From Paenibacillus ehimensis NBRC 15659 (lineage in GTDB: Bacteria > Bacillota > Bacilli > Paenibacillales > NBRC-103111), in the NCBI RefSeq assembly GCF_004000785.1, contig NZ_BILX01000008.1, positions 95,784 to 159,783 of the forward strand: DNA of 64,000 nt, given 5' to 3'. This document shows, piece by piece, positions 15,937 to 24,018 of the stretch. Positions within the stretch are counted from its first letter, which is position 1. Every line of letters begins with the position of its first letter. The position numbers and the translations under genes are program-made. The notes below the pieces were generated by a model. That model worked only from the letters and a program-made list of their open reading frames with translations. It was not told the DNA's origin and searched no databases.

Positions 15937-16145
15937 CAAATTTTTTTCATAAAATACACAATAATTCAACAAAATTTTACATTACAAGACGCCATAAAAT
16001 TGACATCGTTTCCATTCCGGCTAACAAACGGCTCCCTCTTTGGAAAAGTATGGACCCGGCGTTCTCACAGGTGGTATAATTACCCATACAATCAGGGCGA
16101 TGACGTAAGCATTTTATCCTATACCTTCAAAGGAGTCGTTAATTT

Positions 16146-17405
16146 ATGAACTGGTTTCTGGGTCTTTCGTTCAAGAGGAAGCTGCAAATCGGCTGCTACA
16201 CCCTCGTTGTCGTCTATTCCGCCGCCATGCTTCTGCTTATGTTCGAATCCTCCTTAAGTCCCATTCTCGGGTTCGTGTTTCTGGCTGCGATGGCAGGACT
16301 CAGCTATCCTTTTATACGCTGGTTGGAGAGAGCGCTTACAGAACCGATTAGCGACATCTCCCGTGCCGCCCTGAGCATCTCCAAAGGCGATTTCTCGCAA
16401 AAGATCCACATCCGCTCCGACGATGCCCTTGGCGAGCTGGGGACGGCCTTTAACCGTATGACGGAGAAGCTTCGCGAGCTTCTGCAGGAAACGGGACGGG
16501 CCTCGAAGCATGTTTTCGACTCCAGCCGGGATATTTATTTTAAGAACGAAAAGATGAAGACGGTGCTGGAGGAAGCGTCTGTCGCCGCCGGAGAGCTTGC
16601 GGCCGGAGCCAATCAGATCTCGGAAGAGATCGGCGGCGTCTCCTCGGCGACGAAGGATATCGAGCAGCGGGTAACCGAATATACGGAATCGACCCGGGAG
16701 ATGAACTCGCGGGCCAGACAAATGATGGCGCTGGTGAACAAAGGGCTTCAATCGGTCGAAACCCAGAGCGAAGGCATGCGCAAAAATGTCGTTGCGACGG
16801 CCAACGTATCCCAAACGATCGATTCGCTCGCCCGGCAGACCGGCAGCATCTCGCAAATGAACCGAGCCATCTCGGATATTGCCGAACAAACGAATCTGCT
16901 GTCGCTGAACGCTTCCATCGAAGCGGCGCGGGCCGGCGAGCACGGCAAAGGCTTTGCCGTCGTCGCCCAGGAGGTCCGTAAGCTGGCGGAGGAAGCCACC
17001 GCCTCGACCAAAGAGGTGTTCGTCCTTGTTCGCAGTATCGAACAAGGCATACAGCATGCGCTTGCGTCCATGGCCGAAAACGAGCAAATCGTCGCGGAGC
17101 AGACGAAGCTTATTGGCGACACGGAACGGGTCTTCGCGGAAATCGTCGGCAGCGTCCGGTTCATCTCCGAGCAAATCGCCGCTTTCGCCGACGGGACGGA
17201 GCAAATGCTGGCCGGAGCCAGGCGCATTTCCGCTACGATGGAAAATATTTCGGCCATTACGCAGCAGTCCGCCGCCGGGACCGAGGAAGTATCCGCCTCG
17301 ATGATCGATCAAATTTCGGCCGTCCAGGCGATCGTGGCTCAGTCGGAGGAAATGACGAAGCTGGTGACGAAGCTCCAGCAGACGATGAGTATCTTTAAAT
17401 TATAG
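16146..17405 (+). CDS. Methyl-accepting chemotaxis protein without external sensor domain
   Basis: This 419-residue receptor has two adjacent membrane segments (about residues 15-32 and 38-56) with almost no outside loop. A HAMP domain follows (about 58-112), then a long signalling coiled coil. The conserved hairpin tip reads [20 protein letters not shown] near 240. It should control CheA through CheW at the membrane, sensing inside the cell or the membrane state. AAAGGAG lies ten bases before ATG 16146. No che genes are nearby, so it is an orphan receptor. Confidence 0.92.
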   Translation: MNWFLGLSFKRKLQIGCYTLVVVYSAAMLLLMFESSLSPILGFVFLAAMAGLSYPFIRWLERALTEPISDISRAALSISKGDFSQKIHIRSDDALGELGTAFNRMTEKLRELLQETGRASKHVFDSSRDIYFKNEKMKTVLEEASVAAGELAAGANQISEEIGGVSSATKDIEQRVTEYTESTREMNSRARQMMALVNKGLQSVETQSEGMRKNVVATANVSQTIDSLARQTGSISQMNRAISDIAEQTNLLSLNASIEAARAGEHGKGFAVVAQEVRKLAEEATASTKEVFVLVRSIEQGIQHALASMAENEQIVAEQTKLIGDTERVFAEIVGSVRFISEQIAAFADGTEQMLAGARRISATMENISAITQQSAAGTEEVSASMIDQISAVQAIVAQSEEMTKLVTKLQQTMSIFKL

Positions 17406-17459
17406 GGTTAAGCGGGGCTTTTTGTGCCGGGGTGATCATTGGCCTGCGCTGGAAATGAG

Positions 17460-17574
17460 GGATAAACAGGTCCGCCTCCGGCCGCTGTTGATATCGCGTA
17501 TTTCAATTTTAGATTAAAGGTATTGACCCGATATCAAAGGGGGCACGTAAACTCTCCGGCGGACCCGTTTATCC
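17460..17574. repeat. 115-bp element with 17-bp inverted ends and a nested inverted repeat
   Basis: The ends GGATAAACAGGTCCGCC (17460-17476) and GGCGGACCCGTTTATCC (17558-17574) are inverted copies with one mismatch. A second pair, TTGATATCG (17488-17496) and CGATATCAA (17529-17537), is nested inside. There is no ORF and no clear target duplication. It could be a MITE-like element or a dispersed hairpin repeat. Confidence 0.6.
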
Positions 17575-17609
17575 AATTCTTCAGCTCAAGGGACCCTATT
17601 AATAACAAA

Positions 17610-17630
17610 CCCCGCCTAAAATAGGCGGGG
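17610..17630 (-). terminator. Terminator of pepF
   Basis: A perfect 9-bp stem CCCCGCCTA/TAGGCGGGG with a 3-nt loop lies seven bases after the stop codon of the minus-strand pepF. It can also end the chemoreceptor transcript. Confidence 0.8.
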
Positions 17631-17637
17631 CTAAAAA

Positions 17638-19428
17638 CTACTCCGTCAAGCGCAGGAACTCGTTGACGTCGGCGATGGAGACGTCCATCGCCTGCTGCCA
17701 GAAATCCGGCTTGCGGAGGTCGATGCCGAGATGCTTGCTCGCCAAGTCCTCGACCGTCATCCGCCCAGTATCCCGGAGCAGCGCGATGTACTGATCTTCG
17801 AACGCTGCACCCCGGCGGAGCGCTTCGGCGTACAGACCGGTGCTGAACATGTAGCCGAAGGTGTACGGGAAATTGTAGAACGGCACATCCGTTAAGTAAA
17901 AATGCATTTTGGACGCCCAGAAGTGCGGATGGTACTCGGCTAGCGTATTCCGGTACGCTTTTTTCTGAGCGGCCTCCATCAATTCGTTCAAGCGCTCGAT
18001 GCTCACGAGCCCGTGGCGGCGCGCCTCGTAAAAGTCCGTTTCGAACAAGAACCGGGCATGAATGTTCATATAGAAAGCGACCGAGCGCTGAATTTTGTCC
18101 TCCAGCAGCGTTAAGCGTTCTTCGTCGGTGGCCGCCCCCTTCACCGCCGCATCGGAGACGACCATCTCGGCGAACGTGGAAGCCGTCTCGGCAACGTTCA
18201 TGGCATACTCCTGAGCAAGGGCCGGCAGATCGTTCATCACATGCTGATGATACGCGTGCCCGAGCTCATGCGCAAGCGTCGATACATTCGATGCGGTGCC
18301 CGCATAGGTCATAAAAATACGGGTCTCTTCAGAGATCGGAAACGACGTGCAGAATCCGCCGGGACGCTTGCCTGCGCGGTCCTCCGCTTCGATCCAGCCA
18401 TTCTCGAACGCCATGACGGCGAATTCGGCCATCTTCGGGCTGAAGCGGCGGAACTGCTCTACGATGAGCTGCGCGCCTTGGTCGTAGCTGAACGTCGTAT
18501 TGCCATTGCCGACCGGCGCATCGACATCGTGCCATGCCAATTTCTCGACGCCCAGCAGCTTGGCTTTTCGCTCCAGATAACGGACGAACACGTCTTTGCC
18601 CTGCTCAATCACGCCCCACATCGCATCCAGCGTTTCCTTCGACATCCGGTTGATGGCCAGCGGCTCCCGATGAATCTCATCCCAGCCCCGGCGCTCATAC
18701 AGCTTAAGCCGGAAGCCGCCCAGGTGATTGAGCGCGTCGGCGCAGTAATCGGCATGCTTCGCCCATTCCCGCTCCCACAGCTCGAATACCCGCTGCCGTA
18801 CGCTGCGGTCCGGGCTGTACATTTTGTTGGCGGCCTGTCCCGCCGAAAGCTCCGTAACGGTCCCGTTTTCTTCGAACGGGATGCTGAACTTGCTCACGGT
18901 CGTGTTGTACAGCTCGCCCCAACCGTGGTACCCGTCCACGGCAAGGTCATGGATGAGCGCCTCCTGCTCCGGGGGCAGCTTCTCCGAAGCGAGCCGGCGC
19001 CGCTCTTCTAGCGGGTAAGCGATTTCACTAAGCTCCGCTTGAGCAAGCAAGCCTTGCCATGCCGGTTCGGGAATACGCCGCAGGAAATCGTCGAACCGCG
19101 TCAAGGCGGAGGCGAAAGCGGCTTGAATCGACTTCACCTGCCCGGTGAGCTGGACGGCGCGCTTGTCGTTTTGATTTTCCGCCGTCAGGCAGCTGGTGAA
19201 CGATTCCGCTTCGCGTATTTTCAATAAGGCCGTTTGCACCAGCACGATCATGGGGAGCAGCGATGCCGATTGCTCTGCCGTTTCCGGTACGGCCAGCCCG
19301 CTTAACGTCTCGTCCAGCTCGGCAATGTTCGATTGCAGCTCTTTCAAAAATTGAATAAAAGCATCAGACCCGCTGCCTCCCGGAAAAAAACGCTCCAAAT
19401 TCCAAGTTTGCGGCAAAGGATTACGCAT
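17638..19428 (-). CDS. pepF: M3-family oligoendopeptidase F
   Basis: This 596-residue cytoplasmic zinc endopeptidase is of the PepF/thimet type. The metal site HELGHAYHQH lies near residue 389, followed by the third-ligand region NVAETASTFAEM. Members cut short peptides and may trim signal peptides. AGGAAGGTG lies before ATG 19428. It is monocistronic, with its own terminator. Confidence 0.95.
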   Translation of the reverse strand: MRNPLPQTWNLERFFPGGSGSDAFIQFLKELQSNIAELDETLSGLAVPETAEQSASLLPMIVLVQTALLKIREAESFTSCLTAENQNDKRAVQLTGQVKSIQAAFASALTRFDDFLRRIPEPAWQGLLAQAELSEIAYPLEERRRLASEKLPPEQEALIHDLAVDGYHGWGELYNTTVSKFSIPFEENGTVTELSAGQAANKMYSPDRSVRQRVFELWEREWAKHADYCADALNHLGGFRLKLYERRGWDEIHREPLAINRMSKETLDAMWGVIEQGKDVFVRYLERKAKLLGVEKLAWHDVDAPVGNGNTTFSYDQGAQLIVEQFRRFSPKMAEFAVMAFENGWIEAEDRAGKRPGGFCTSFPISEETRIFMTYAGTASNVSTLAHELGHAYHQHVMNDLPALAQEYAMNVAETASTFAEMVVSDAAVKGAATDEERLTLLEDKIQRSVAFYMNIHARFLFETDFYEARRHGLVSIERLNELMEAAQKKAYRNTLAEYHPHFWASKMHFYLTDVPFYNFPYTFGYMFSTGLYAEALRRGAAFEDQYIALLRDTGRMTVEDLASKHLGIDLRKPDFWQQAMDVSIADVNEFLRLTE

Positions 19429-19586
19429 GGCTAAACACCTTCCTTATTTATACATTATGTATCTCTTTCCATTAAACCACAATTTAGAGCAAAACCAAAA
19501 TGCCGCGACTCCATTTTTTGGTTGAATTTTAGGTCTCGGATATGATTAAATGGAGACTGTAGATCTATAGACTGGAGGGACTGCGA

Positions 19587-19778
19587 ATGAGACCTTTGCA
19601 GATTTCACCCGAGACGGCGCAGAAACTCGCGAAGGAATTGAACGTTCCGATCGAACACCTGATGCATATGCCTCAGCATATTCTTCTGCAGAAGCTGGCC
19701 GAGCTTGCCGAAAAGGCGAAGGACAATTCCACCGCCCCGGCACCGGATAAAGATTCCGGCGATTCCGGTCGGGAGTAA
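19587..19778 (+). CDS. yycC: YycC-family small protein
   Basis: This 63-residue protein begins MRPLQISPETAQKLAKELN and carries IEHLMHMPQHILLQKL, which matches my memory of the Bacillus YycC family. The acidic, Ser/Asp-rich tail is longer than usual. GGAGGG lies eight bases upstream of ATG 19587. Function is unknown. The next gene starts four bases after its stop codon, so the two are co-transcribed. Confidence 0.85.
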   Translation: MRPLQISPETAQKLAKELNVPIEHLMHMPQHILLQKLAELAEKAKDNSTAPAPDKDSGDSGRE

Positions 19779-19782
19779 ACCT

Positions 19783-20028
19783 ATGATTCCATTTGAAAAT
19801 ACATGGCCCTATGAACGGATCGGACAAGACGTGTATGTGCAAAGCTGCCCCTTTTGCCACGCTGCCAATGTTTTGCTGCCGCTCAAACCTAAAGACCTCT
19901 CGGAACTTCGCGAAGGCGTCAAAAAACTGCTCGTCTTCCCCTGCTGCCGAAATAAAGAGACTCTGGTCGATGCCGACCAAGATTATTTGCTTGCGGGCCG
20001 TCCGCTGCGCCGATACGGCAAAGAGTAA
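19783..20028 (+). CDS. Small protein with two Cys pairs, 81 aa
   Basis: The protein begins MIPFENTWPYERIG. It has CPFC near residue 22 and a CC pair near 54 separated by a helix, an arrangement that could form a zinc ribbon. Function is unknown. Its ribosome site lies in the end of the yycC gene, which suggests coupled translation. A diguanylate cyclase gene follows after 29 bases. Confidence 0.75.
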   Translation: MIPFENTWPYERIGQDVYVQSCPFCHAANVLLPLKPKDLSELREGVKKLLVFPCCRNKETLVDADQDYLLAGRPLRRYGKE

Positions 20029-20057
20029 GCGTTCCCGCCTTCCCAGGAGACATCTTC

Positions 20058-21146
20058 ATGGATTTCACTGCGCTTACGCATGCTTGTACCTTGATAGCTC
20101 TCAGCTATATGGCTCTTAAGATACGCAATCTGCTGGTTATCGAACGCTTACAAGCATTAGCCGTGCCTTTGCTGACGGGATTCGCCAGCATCGTTATGAT
20201 GCTCTTGCCCTTGCCGGGGGAATCCCTGTTCAGCGACTTGAAATTCGCGCCGATCGTCATGGCCGGCCTTCGCTTCGGCTGGGTCTCCTCTCTGCTGTCC
20301 ACCTTGCTTCCCGCGGGGTACTTGCTGCTGGAGCACAAGCCGAACTGGGGCATTGAAGCGGTTCAAGGGCTTCTGCTGCCCGCCATCATCAGCTCGCTGT
20401 TTCATCGGAAAGAATACGATTCCGGCTATTCTTTCATCCGGCTTACCGACGGGTGGAGCGTCTGCGCGATTCTCACCGTGGCACGCCTGGCTTCACATGT
20501 CCAACTGGAGACGGCCGAAACCTCGCTGTTCTGGCTGTCGCAGCTGCTGATGCTCGTCTTCTCGGGGCTAGCGATCATGGCCTTGATCTATATGTTCAAC
20601 GATGAGAACAAAATCTGGATGATGCAAAGGAAGCTGGAGCTGGAAGCGAAGCAGGACAGCTTGACCCGGCTGCCGAATCTGCGCGGCTTTATGGATATCG
20701 CCAAGCGGACCGTCCGCAGCCGGCGCATCGCCATCATGATGGTCGATATCGACAATTTCAAGCGGTACAACGATACGTTCGGACATCTGCACGGAGATCA
20801 GCTTCTTCGGGAGGCCGGACAGCTGCTGAAAACGGCCGTCCATGAGCAGGACTACATCGCCAGATACGGCGGCGAAGAATTCATTGTCTTGAGCCATATG
20901 ACAGACGAAGCCCAGCTGTCGCACTATGCGGACTGGATGCGGCGGACCATCGAAGATCACCGCTTTTACGGGGATGCCGTAGCCGGAACGACGATTTCCA
21001 TCGGCATCTCCATCTCCCGCATGCCGGGAGACGAGCTCCGCCGGCTCATCGCCGAAGCGGACCAGGCGCTGTACGTCTCCAAGCAATCGGGCAAAAACCG
21101 CTTTACGTTCTATCGGGCGGATCAAATGCGGCAAAAAAACGCTTGA
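20058..21146 (+). CDS. Membrane diguanylate cyclase (5TM-LYT type sensor plus GGDEF)
   Basis: This is a 362-residue protein. The first 190 residues hold about six hydrophobic segments resembling the 5TMR-LYT sensor of Bacillus cyclases. The GGDEF domain (about 205-355) carries the active-site loop RYGGEEF near residue 270, so it should make cyclic di-GMP. The inhibitory site usually RxxD five residues before the loop reads HEQD here, so product inhibition may be weak. GGAGA precedes ATG 20058. A PilZ protein at 30.3 kb is a possible receiver of the signal. Confidence 0.93.
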   Translation: MDFTALTHACTLIALSYMALKIRNLLVIERLQALAVPLLTGFASIVMMLLPLPGESLFSDLKFAPIVMAGLRFGWVSSLLSTLLPAGYLLLEHKPNWGIEAVQGLLLPAIISSLFHRKEYDSGYSFIRLTDGWSVCAILTVARLASHVQLETAETSLFWLSQLLMLVFSGLAIMALIYMFNDENKIWMMQRKLELEAKQDSLTRLPNLRGFMDIAKRTVRSRRIAIMMVDIDNFKRYNDTFGHLHGDQLLREAGQLLKTAVHEQDYIARYGGEEFIVLSHMTDEAQLSHYADWMRRTIEDHRFYGDAVAGTTISIGISISRMPGDELRRLIAEADQALYVSKQSGKNRFTFYRADQMRQKNA

Positions 21147-21187
21147 AGCGTTCTCGGATCGATGCCGGGAAGCTTGAAGCGTTTTTG
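21132..21187. terminator. Bidirectional terminator between the GGDEF and DUF2225 genes
   Basis: AAAACGCTT at the end of the GGDEF gene pairs with AAGCGTTTTT about 45 bases later. A small inner palindrome ACGCTTGAAGCGT is also present. Confidence 0.55.
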
Positions 21188-21198
21188 AGTTGAGGGCG

Positions 21199-21900
21199 TT
21201 AGGTCGATTCCTGGGCCTCGGGTTCGAGAACGACCGAATCCGCCAGCATATCCTCACGGGTCACGGCCCATTGCTCGCGGCATGCCCGGATCATGCCCGC
21301 ATCCATGATGCGCTTGTCGTTAATGACGCGCGAGAACCATTTGACCGCTTGGTTATACTGCTTCAGCCGACGGCTGAGCTCTCCCATCAGGTACATCAGA
21401 CGGGCATTGTTCATCTCCGCCGCTTCCGTTTCGAACGCCCGCGTATACTCGTCCAGCGCATGCTGCAAAAACCGGGTTTCCTGCGCTTGGTCGTTCCGAT
21501 AGCGGTAAAGCCAGGCGATATGGTGCAGCAGCCCTGCGGTAATGCGTCCTTTGTCATTGACCGTCTGGGCCGTGACAAGCGCAAGCTTGTAGGCGTAGAG
21601 CGCATCCTCCCACGTCCGTTCGCCCCCGTAGTCCTTGTACGTCCAATGGTCGGCGATCTTTTCGCGGAATGCCGTTTTTTGCGCGGGCGTCAGCCGGTCC
21701 TTGGAATTCTCCGTCCCTGCAAACCCGCAGTGGGGGCAGATACGCACGACATAGAAATCGGGATTAATGTCCTTATAATGAACGCAGAAATCGGTGTCGG
21801 TGCCGGACGCCTTCTTGAAGCTCGGGCGAACGCGGGACGTTTGAAATACGGCGTCGCAGTGATGACATCTGACGCTGACTTGAAATAAAGGTTCGACCAC
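21199..21900 (-). CDS. DUF2225 family protein
   Basis: This 233-residue cytoplasmic protein has an N-terminal zinc-ribbon pattern (CHHC near residue 12, CPHC near 55) followed by helical repeats resembling TPR units. This is the layout of DUF2225, conserved in sporulating Firmicutes with no defined role. GTG 21900 is chosen because GGAAG lies about ten bases upstream; the GTG at 21909 would sit directly on that site. Confidence 0.88.
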   Translation of the reverse strand: MVEPLFQVSVRCHHCDAVFQTSRVRPSFKKASGTDTDFCVHYKDINPDFYVVRICPHCGFAGTENSKDRLTPAQKTAFREKIADHWTYKDYGGERTWEDALYAYKLALVTAQTVNDKGRITAGLLHHIAWLYRYRNDQAQETRFLQHALDEYTRAFETEAAEMNNARLMYLMGELSRRLKQYNQAVKWFSRVINDKRIMDAGMIRACREQWAVTREDMLADSVVLEPEAQEST

Positions 21901-21950
21901 GGAACACACTTCCTTCGATCAGCTTCGTTATCTGGTTTCGATAAGCTTCG

Positions 21951-22340
21951 TTAGCCGTTGCTGTTGATAAAATGATACGCCGGGCCCTTCAGCCGCTCCA
22001 GTACGGCAAGCCGAAGCTCCCGGTCCATTCCCGTTTCTTCCAGCGCCTCCGCCATACAGCCGAGCCAGGCGTCCGCGCGCTCCGGCGTGATCGGGAACGG
22101 CAAATGTCTTGCACGCATCATCGGGTGTCCGTACTGCGCGGAATACAGCGGCGGTCCGCCGAAAAACTGCGTCAGGAACAAATACTGCTTTTCCATGACC
22201 GGCGTAATGTCTTCCGGGAACAGCGGCCCCAGCAGCGGATGCGCCTGCACCTTCGGGTAGAAAGCCTCCACAATGCTGCGGATGGCCGCCTCCCCACCGA
22301 TCGCTTCGTAAAAAGTCAACTCCCGTTCTCCCCGGGTCAT
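21951..22340 (-). CDS. yjbI: Group II truncated haemoglobin (YjbI type)
   Basis: This 129-residue haem protein begins MTRGERELTFYEAIGGE. The proximal His lies in RARHLPFPIT near residue 78, and the Trp of helix G in DAWLGCM near 93. Group II globins bind oxygen and help detoxify reactive species. I prefer ATG 22340, with GGAG nine bases upstream, over ATG 22349, which abuts that site. It lies 50 bases upstream of the DUF2225 gene on the same strand. Confidence 0.92.
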   Translation of the reverse strand: MTRGERELTFYEAIGGEAAIRSIVEAFYPKVQAHPLLGPLFPEDITPVMEKQYLFLTQFFGGPPLYSAQYGHPMMRARHLPFPITPERADAWLGCMAEALEETGMDRELRLAVLERLKGPAYHFINSNG

Positions 22341-22364
22341 GCGGTTCATCTCCTAACGAAAAAA

Positions 22365-22393
22365 GATGCTAAGCTGCCTTGCATCTTAGCATC
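22365..22393 (-). terminator. Terminator after the 29-aa membrane peptide
   Basis: GATGCTAAG (22365-22373) pairs with CTTAGCATC (22385-22393), and on the minus strand is followed by a T6 run. It separates the small ORF from the globin gene. Confidence 0.8.
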
Positions 22394-22411
22394 GTTATTT
22401 TGTAAAACGCT

Positions 22412-22501
22412 TTATACATCCTCTTCGCCCGACGTCATCAACGTCTCCCTAATGACATACACAAAAGCGCATACGAGAATTCCAGCAATGATACCCATCA
22501 T
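22412..22501 (-). CDS. Single-span membrane peptide, 29 aa
   Basis: This very short ORF encodes a peptide starting MMGIIAGILVCAFVYV and ending in the acidic SGEEDV, a typical single-span mini-protein. GGGAG lies nine bases before the ATG, and a strong terminator follows 19 bases after the stop, so it forms its own small transcription unit. The family is unknown. Confidence 0.5.
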   Translation of the reverse strand: MMGIIAGILVCAFVYVIRETLMTSGEEDV

Positions 22502-22680
22502 CTGAAATCACTCCCATTCTCATATTGGTACTATTGTACCATACATAACTCGAAAATTCAGCCTTTTTCTGACGGCCCGGCAATATTTTCGCCCCTGTGC
22601 CCGCGCGTCTGCGAGGCATGTCTCCCCGCTGCGGCTCATATATCAGAATGACAGGCCTTTCTCGAAAGGAAGTGATCCCT
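22502..22680. other. Intergenic region upstream of ylbJ
   Basis: This holds the divergent control region for the 29-aa peptide and ylbJ, including an AT-rich stretch near 22520-22545. No further gene is seen. In-frame ATG codons upstream of TTG 22681 lack a ribosome site. Confidence 0.4.
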
Positions 22681-23937
22681 TTGCTTGGCAAACGCATATC
22701 CGTCCATATCGCCGCATCGCTCGCCCTCCTGTTGGCCTGCTTGATGCTCGCTTTCCCCGCGGAGGCATTTCAAGCCTCGCTGAAAGGATTGTCCATCTGG
22801 TGGGACGTGCTGTTTCCGGCGCTGTTCCCGTTTTTCGTCATTGCCGAAATTATGCTCGGGCTGGGCATCGTGCATTTTTTCGGCATGCTGCTCGATCCGA
22901 TGATGCGGCCCGTATTCCGCATTCCCGGCATCGGGGGCTTCGTCATGGCTATGGGCTTCGCCTCCGGCTACCCGATCGGCGCGCGCCTGACGTCGCAGCT
23001 CTGGACGCAGCGGCTCGTCAGCCGGGAGGAAGGCGAACGGCTGGTCGCTTTTACGACATCATCCGACCCGATCTTTCTGATCGGCGCCGTAGCCGTCGGC
23101 TTTTTTCACGATGCCGCGCTTGCGGGCGTGCTGGCCGCAGCGCATTACGGCTCGGCTCTGCTGATCGGCCTCCTGATGCGGTTTCACGGCAGACCCGGGG
23201 AGGACGCCGGCCAACACCGCCAGCCGGCATTTATGGCTCTCCCGGAAGCCACCCCCGACCAGCCGCTGTGGCGCCGCGCTTTCGAAGCCATGCATCATGC
23301 CCGGATGAAAGATGGCCGGACGCTGGGTACGATGCTGCAGCAGGCGCTCGCCTCGGGGCTGCAGATGATATTCGTGATCGGCGGACTCGTCGTCTTCTTC
23401 TCCGTCGTCATGGAAGTGATGGCTTCCGCGCAGGTGATGAGCTTGTTCTACGCGGCCATCGAATCGGTGCTGGGCATCTTCGGACTGCCGCTGCCGCTCG
23501 CCGAAGCGGTAGCGAGCGGCTTCTTCGAGGTGACGCTTGGGGCGAAAGCCGCCGGTGCGGCAGCCGGCGTTCCGCTGATGTATCAGGTAGCGATCGCCGC
23601 CTGGGTGCTGTCCTGGGCGGGTCTTTCGGTCCATGCGCAAATTATCAGCCTGCTGCACCATACGAACCTGCGCTATGCGCCGTTCGCCTTGGCCCGGTTC
23701 GTCCACGGCCTGCTGGCGGCAGGGCTTGTCATCGTCCTGTGGGGGCCGCTTGCCCCTTATCATGCCGCGCTGGCCGCCTTTTTTCCCGAGCCGGATGTGA
23801 CCCGACCTCTGTCGACGCTGGCGCAGCATACGCTCCCGGCGGCAGGGCTTACGTTCGCTGCGGCGCTGGGCGCTTCGCTGCTCGTGTCGTTCTGCTTTCT
23901 CATAGGCAAAAGATGTATGAAGCGGATTCGATCATAA
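22681..23937 (+). CDS. ylbJ: Sporulation integral membrane protein YlbJ
   Basis: This 418-residue protein has about eight to ten membrane segments and the nucleoside-recognition/gate-type motifs GFASGYPIGARL near residue 94 and FTTSSDPIFLIG near 122. B. subtilis YlbJ (about 408 residues) is needed for a normal spore coat and cortex. TTG 22681 is chosen for AAAGGAAGTGA eight bases upstream, which trims 28 weak residues from the longer frame. Confidence 0.93.
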   Translation: MLGKRISVHIAASLALLLACLMLAFPAEAFQASLKGLSIWWDVLFPALFPFFVIAEIMLGLGIVHFFGMLLDPMMRPVFRIPGIGGFVMAMGFASGYPIGARLTSQLWTQRLVSREEGERLVAFTTSSDPIFLIGAVAVGFFHDAALAGVLAAAHYGSALLIGLLMRFHGRPGEDAGQHRQPAFMALPEATPDQPLWRRAFEAMHHARMKDGRTLGTMLQQALASGLQMIFVIGGLVVFFSVVMEVMASAQVMSLFYAAIESVLGIFGLPLPLAEAVASGFFEVTLGAKAAGAAAGVPLMYQVAIAAWVLSWAGLSVHAQIISLLHHTNLRYAPFALARFVHGLLAAGLVIVLWGPLAPYHAALAAFFPEPDVTRPLSTLAQHTLPAAGLTFAAALGASLLVSFCFLIGKRCMKRIRS

Positions 23938-24018
23938 GATACTACTAGGAGCTAACAGAAGCGTATCCGGTTCCCTCTGCTTCCGCAGTCGGGGAAACAA
24001 ATTCAGGGTCGAGGTGAA

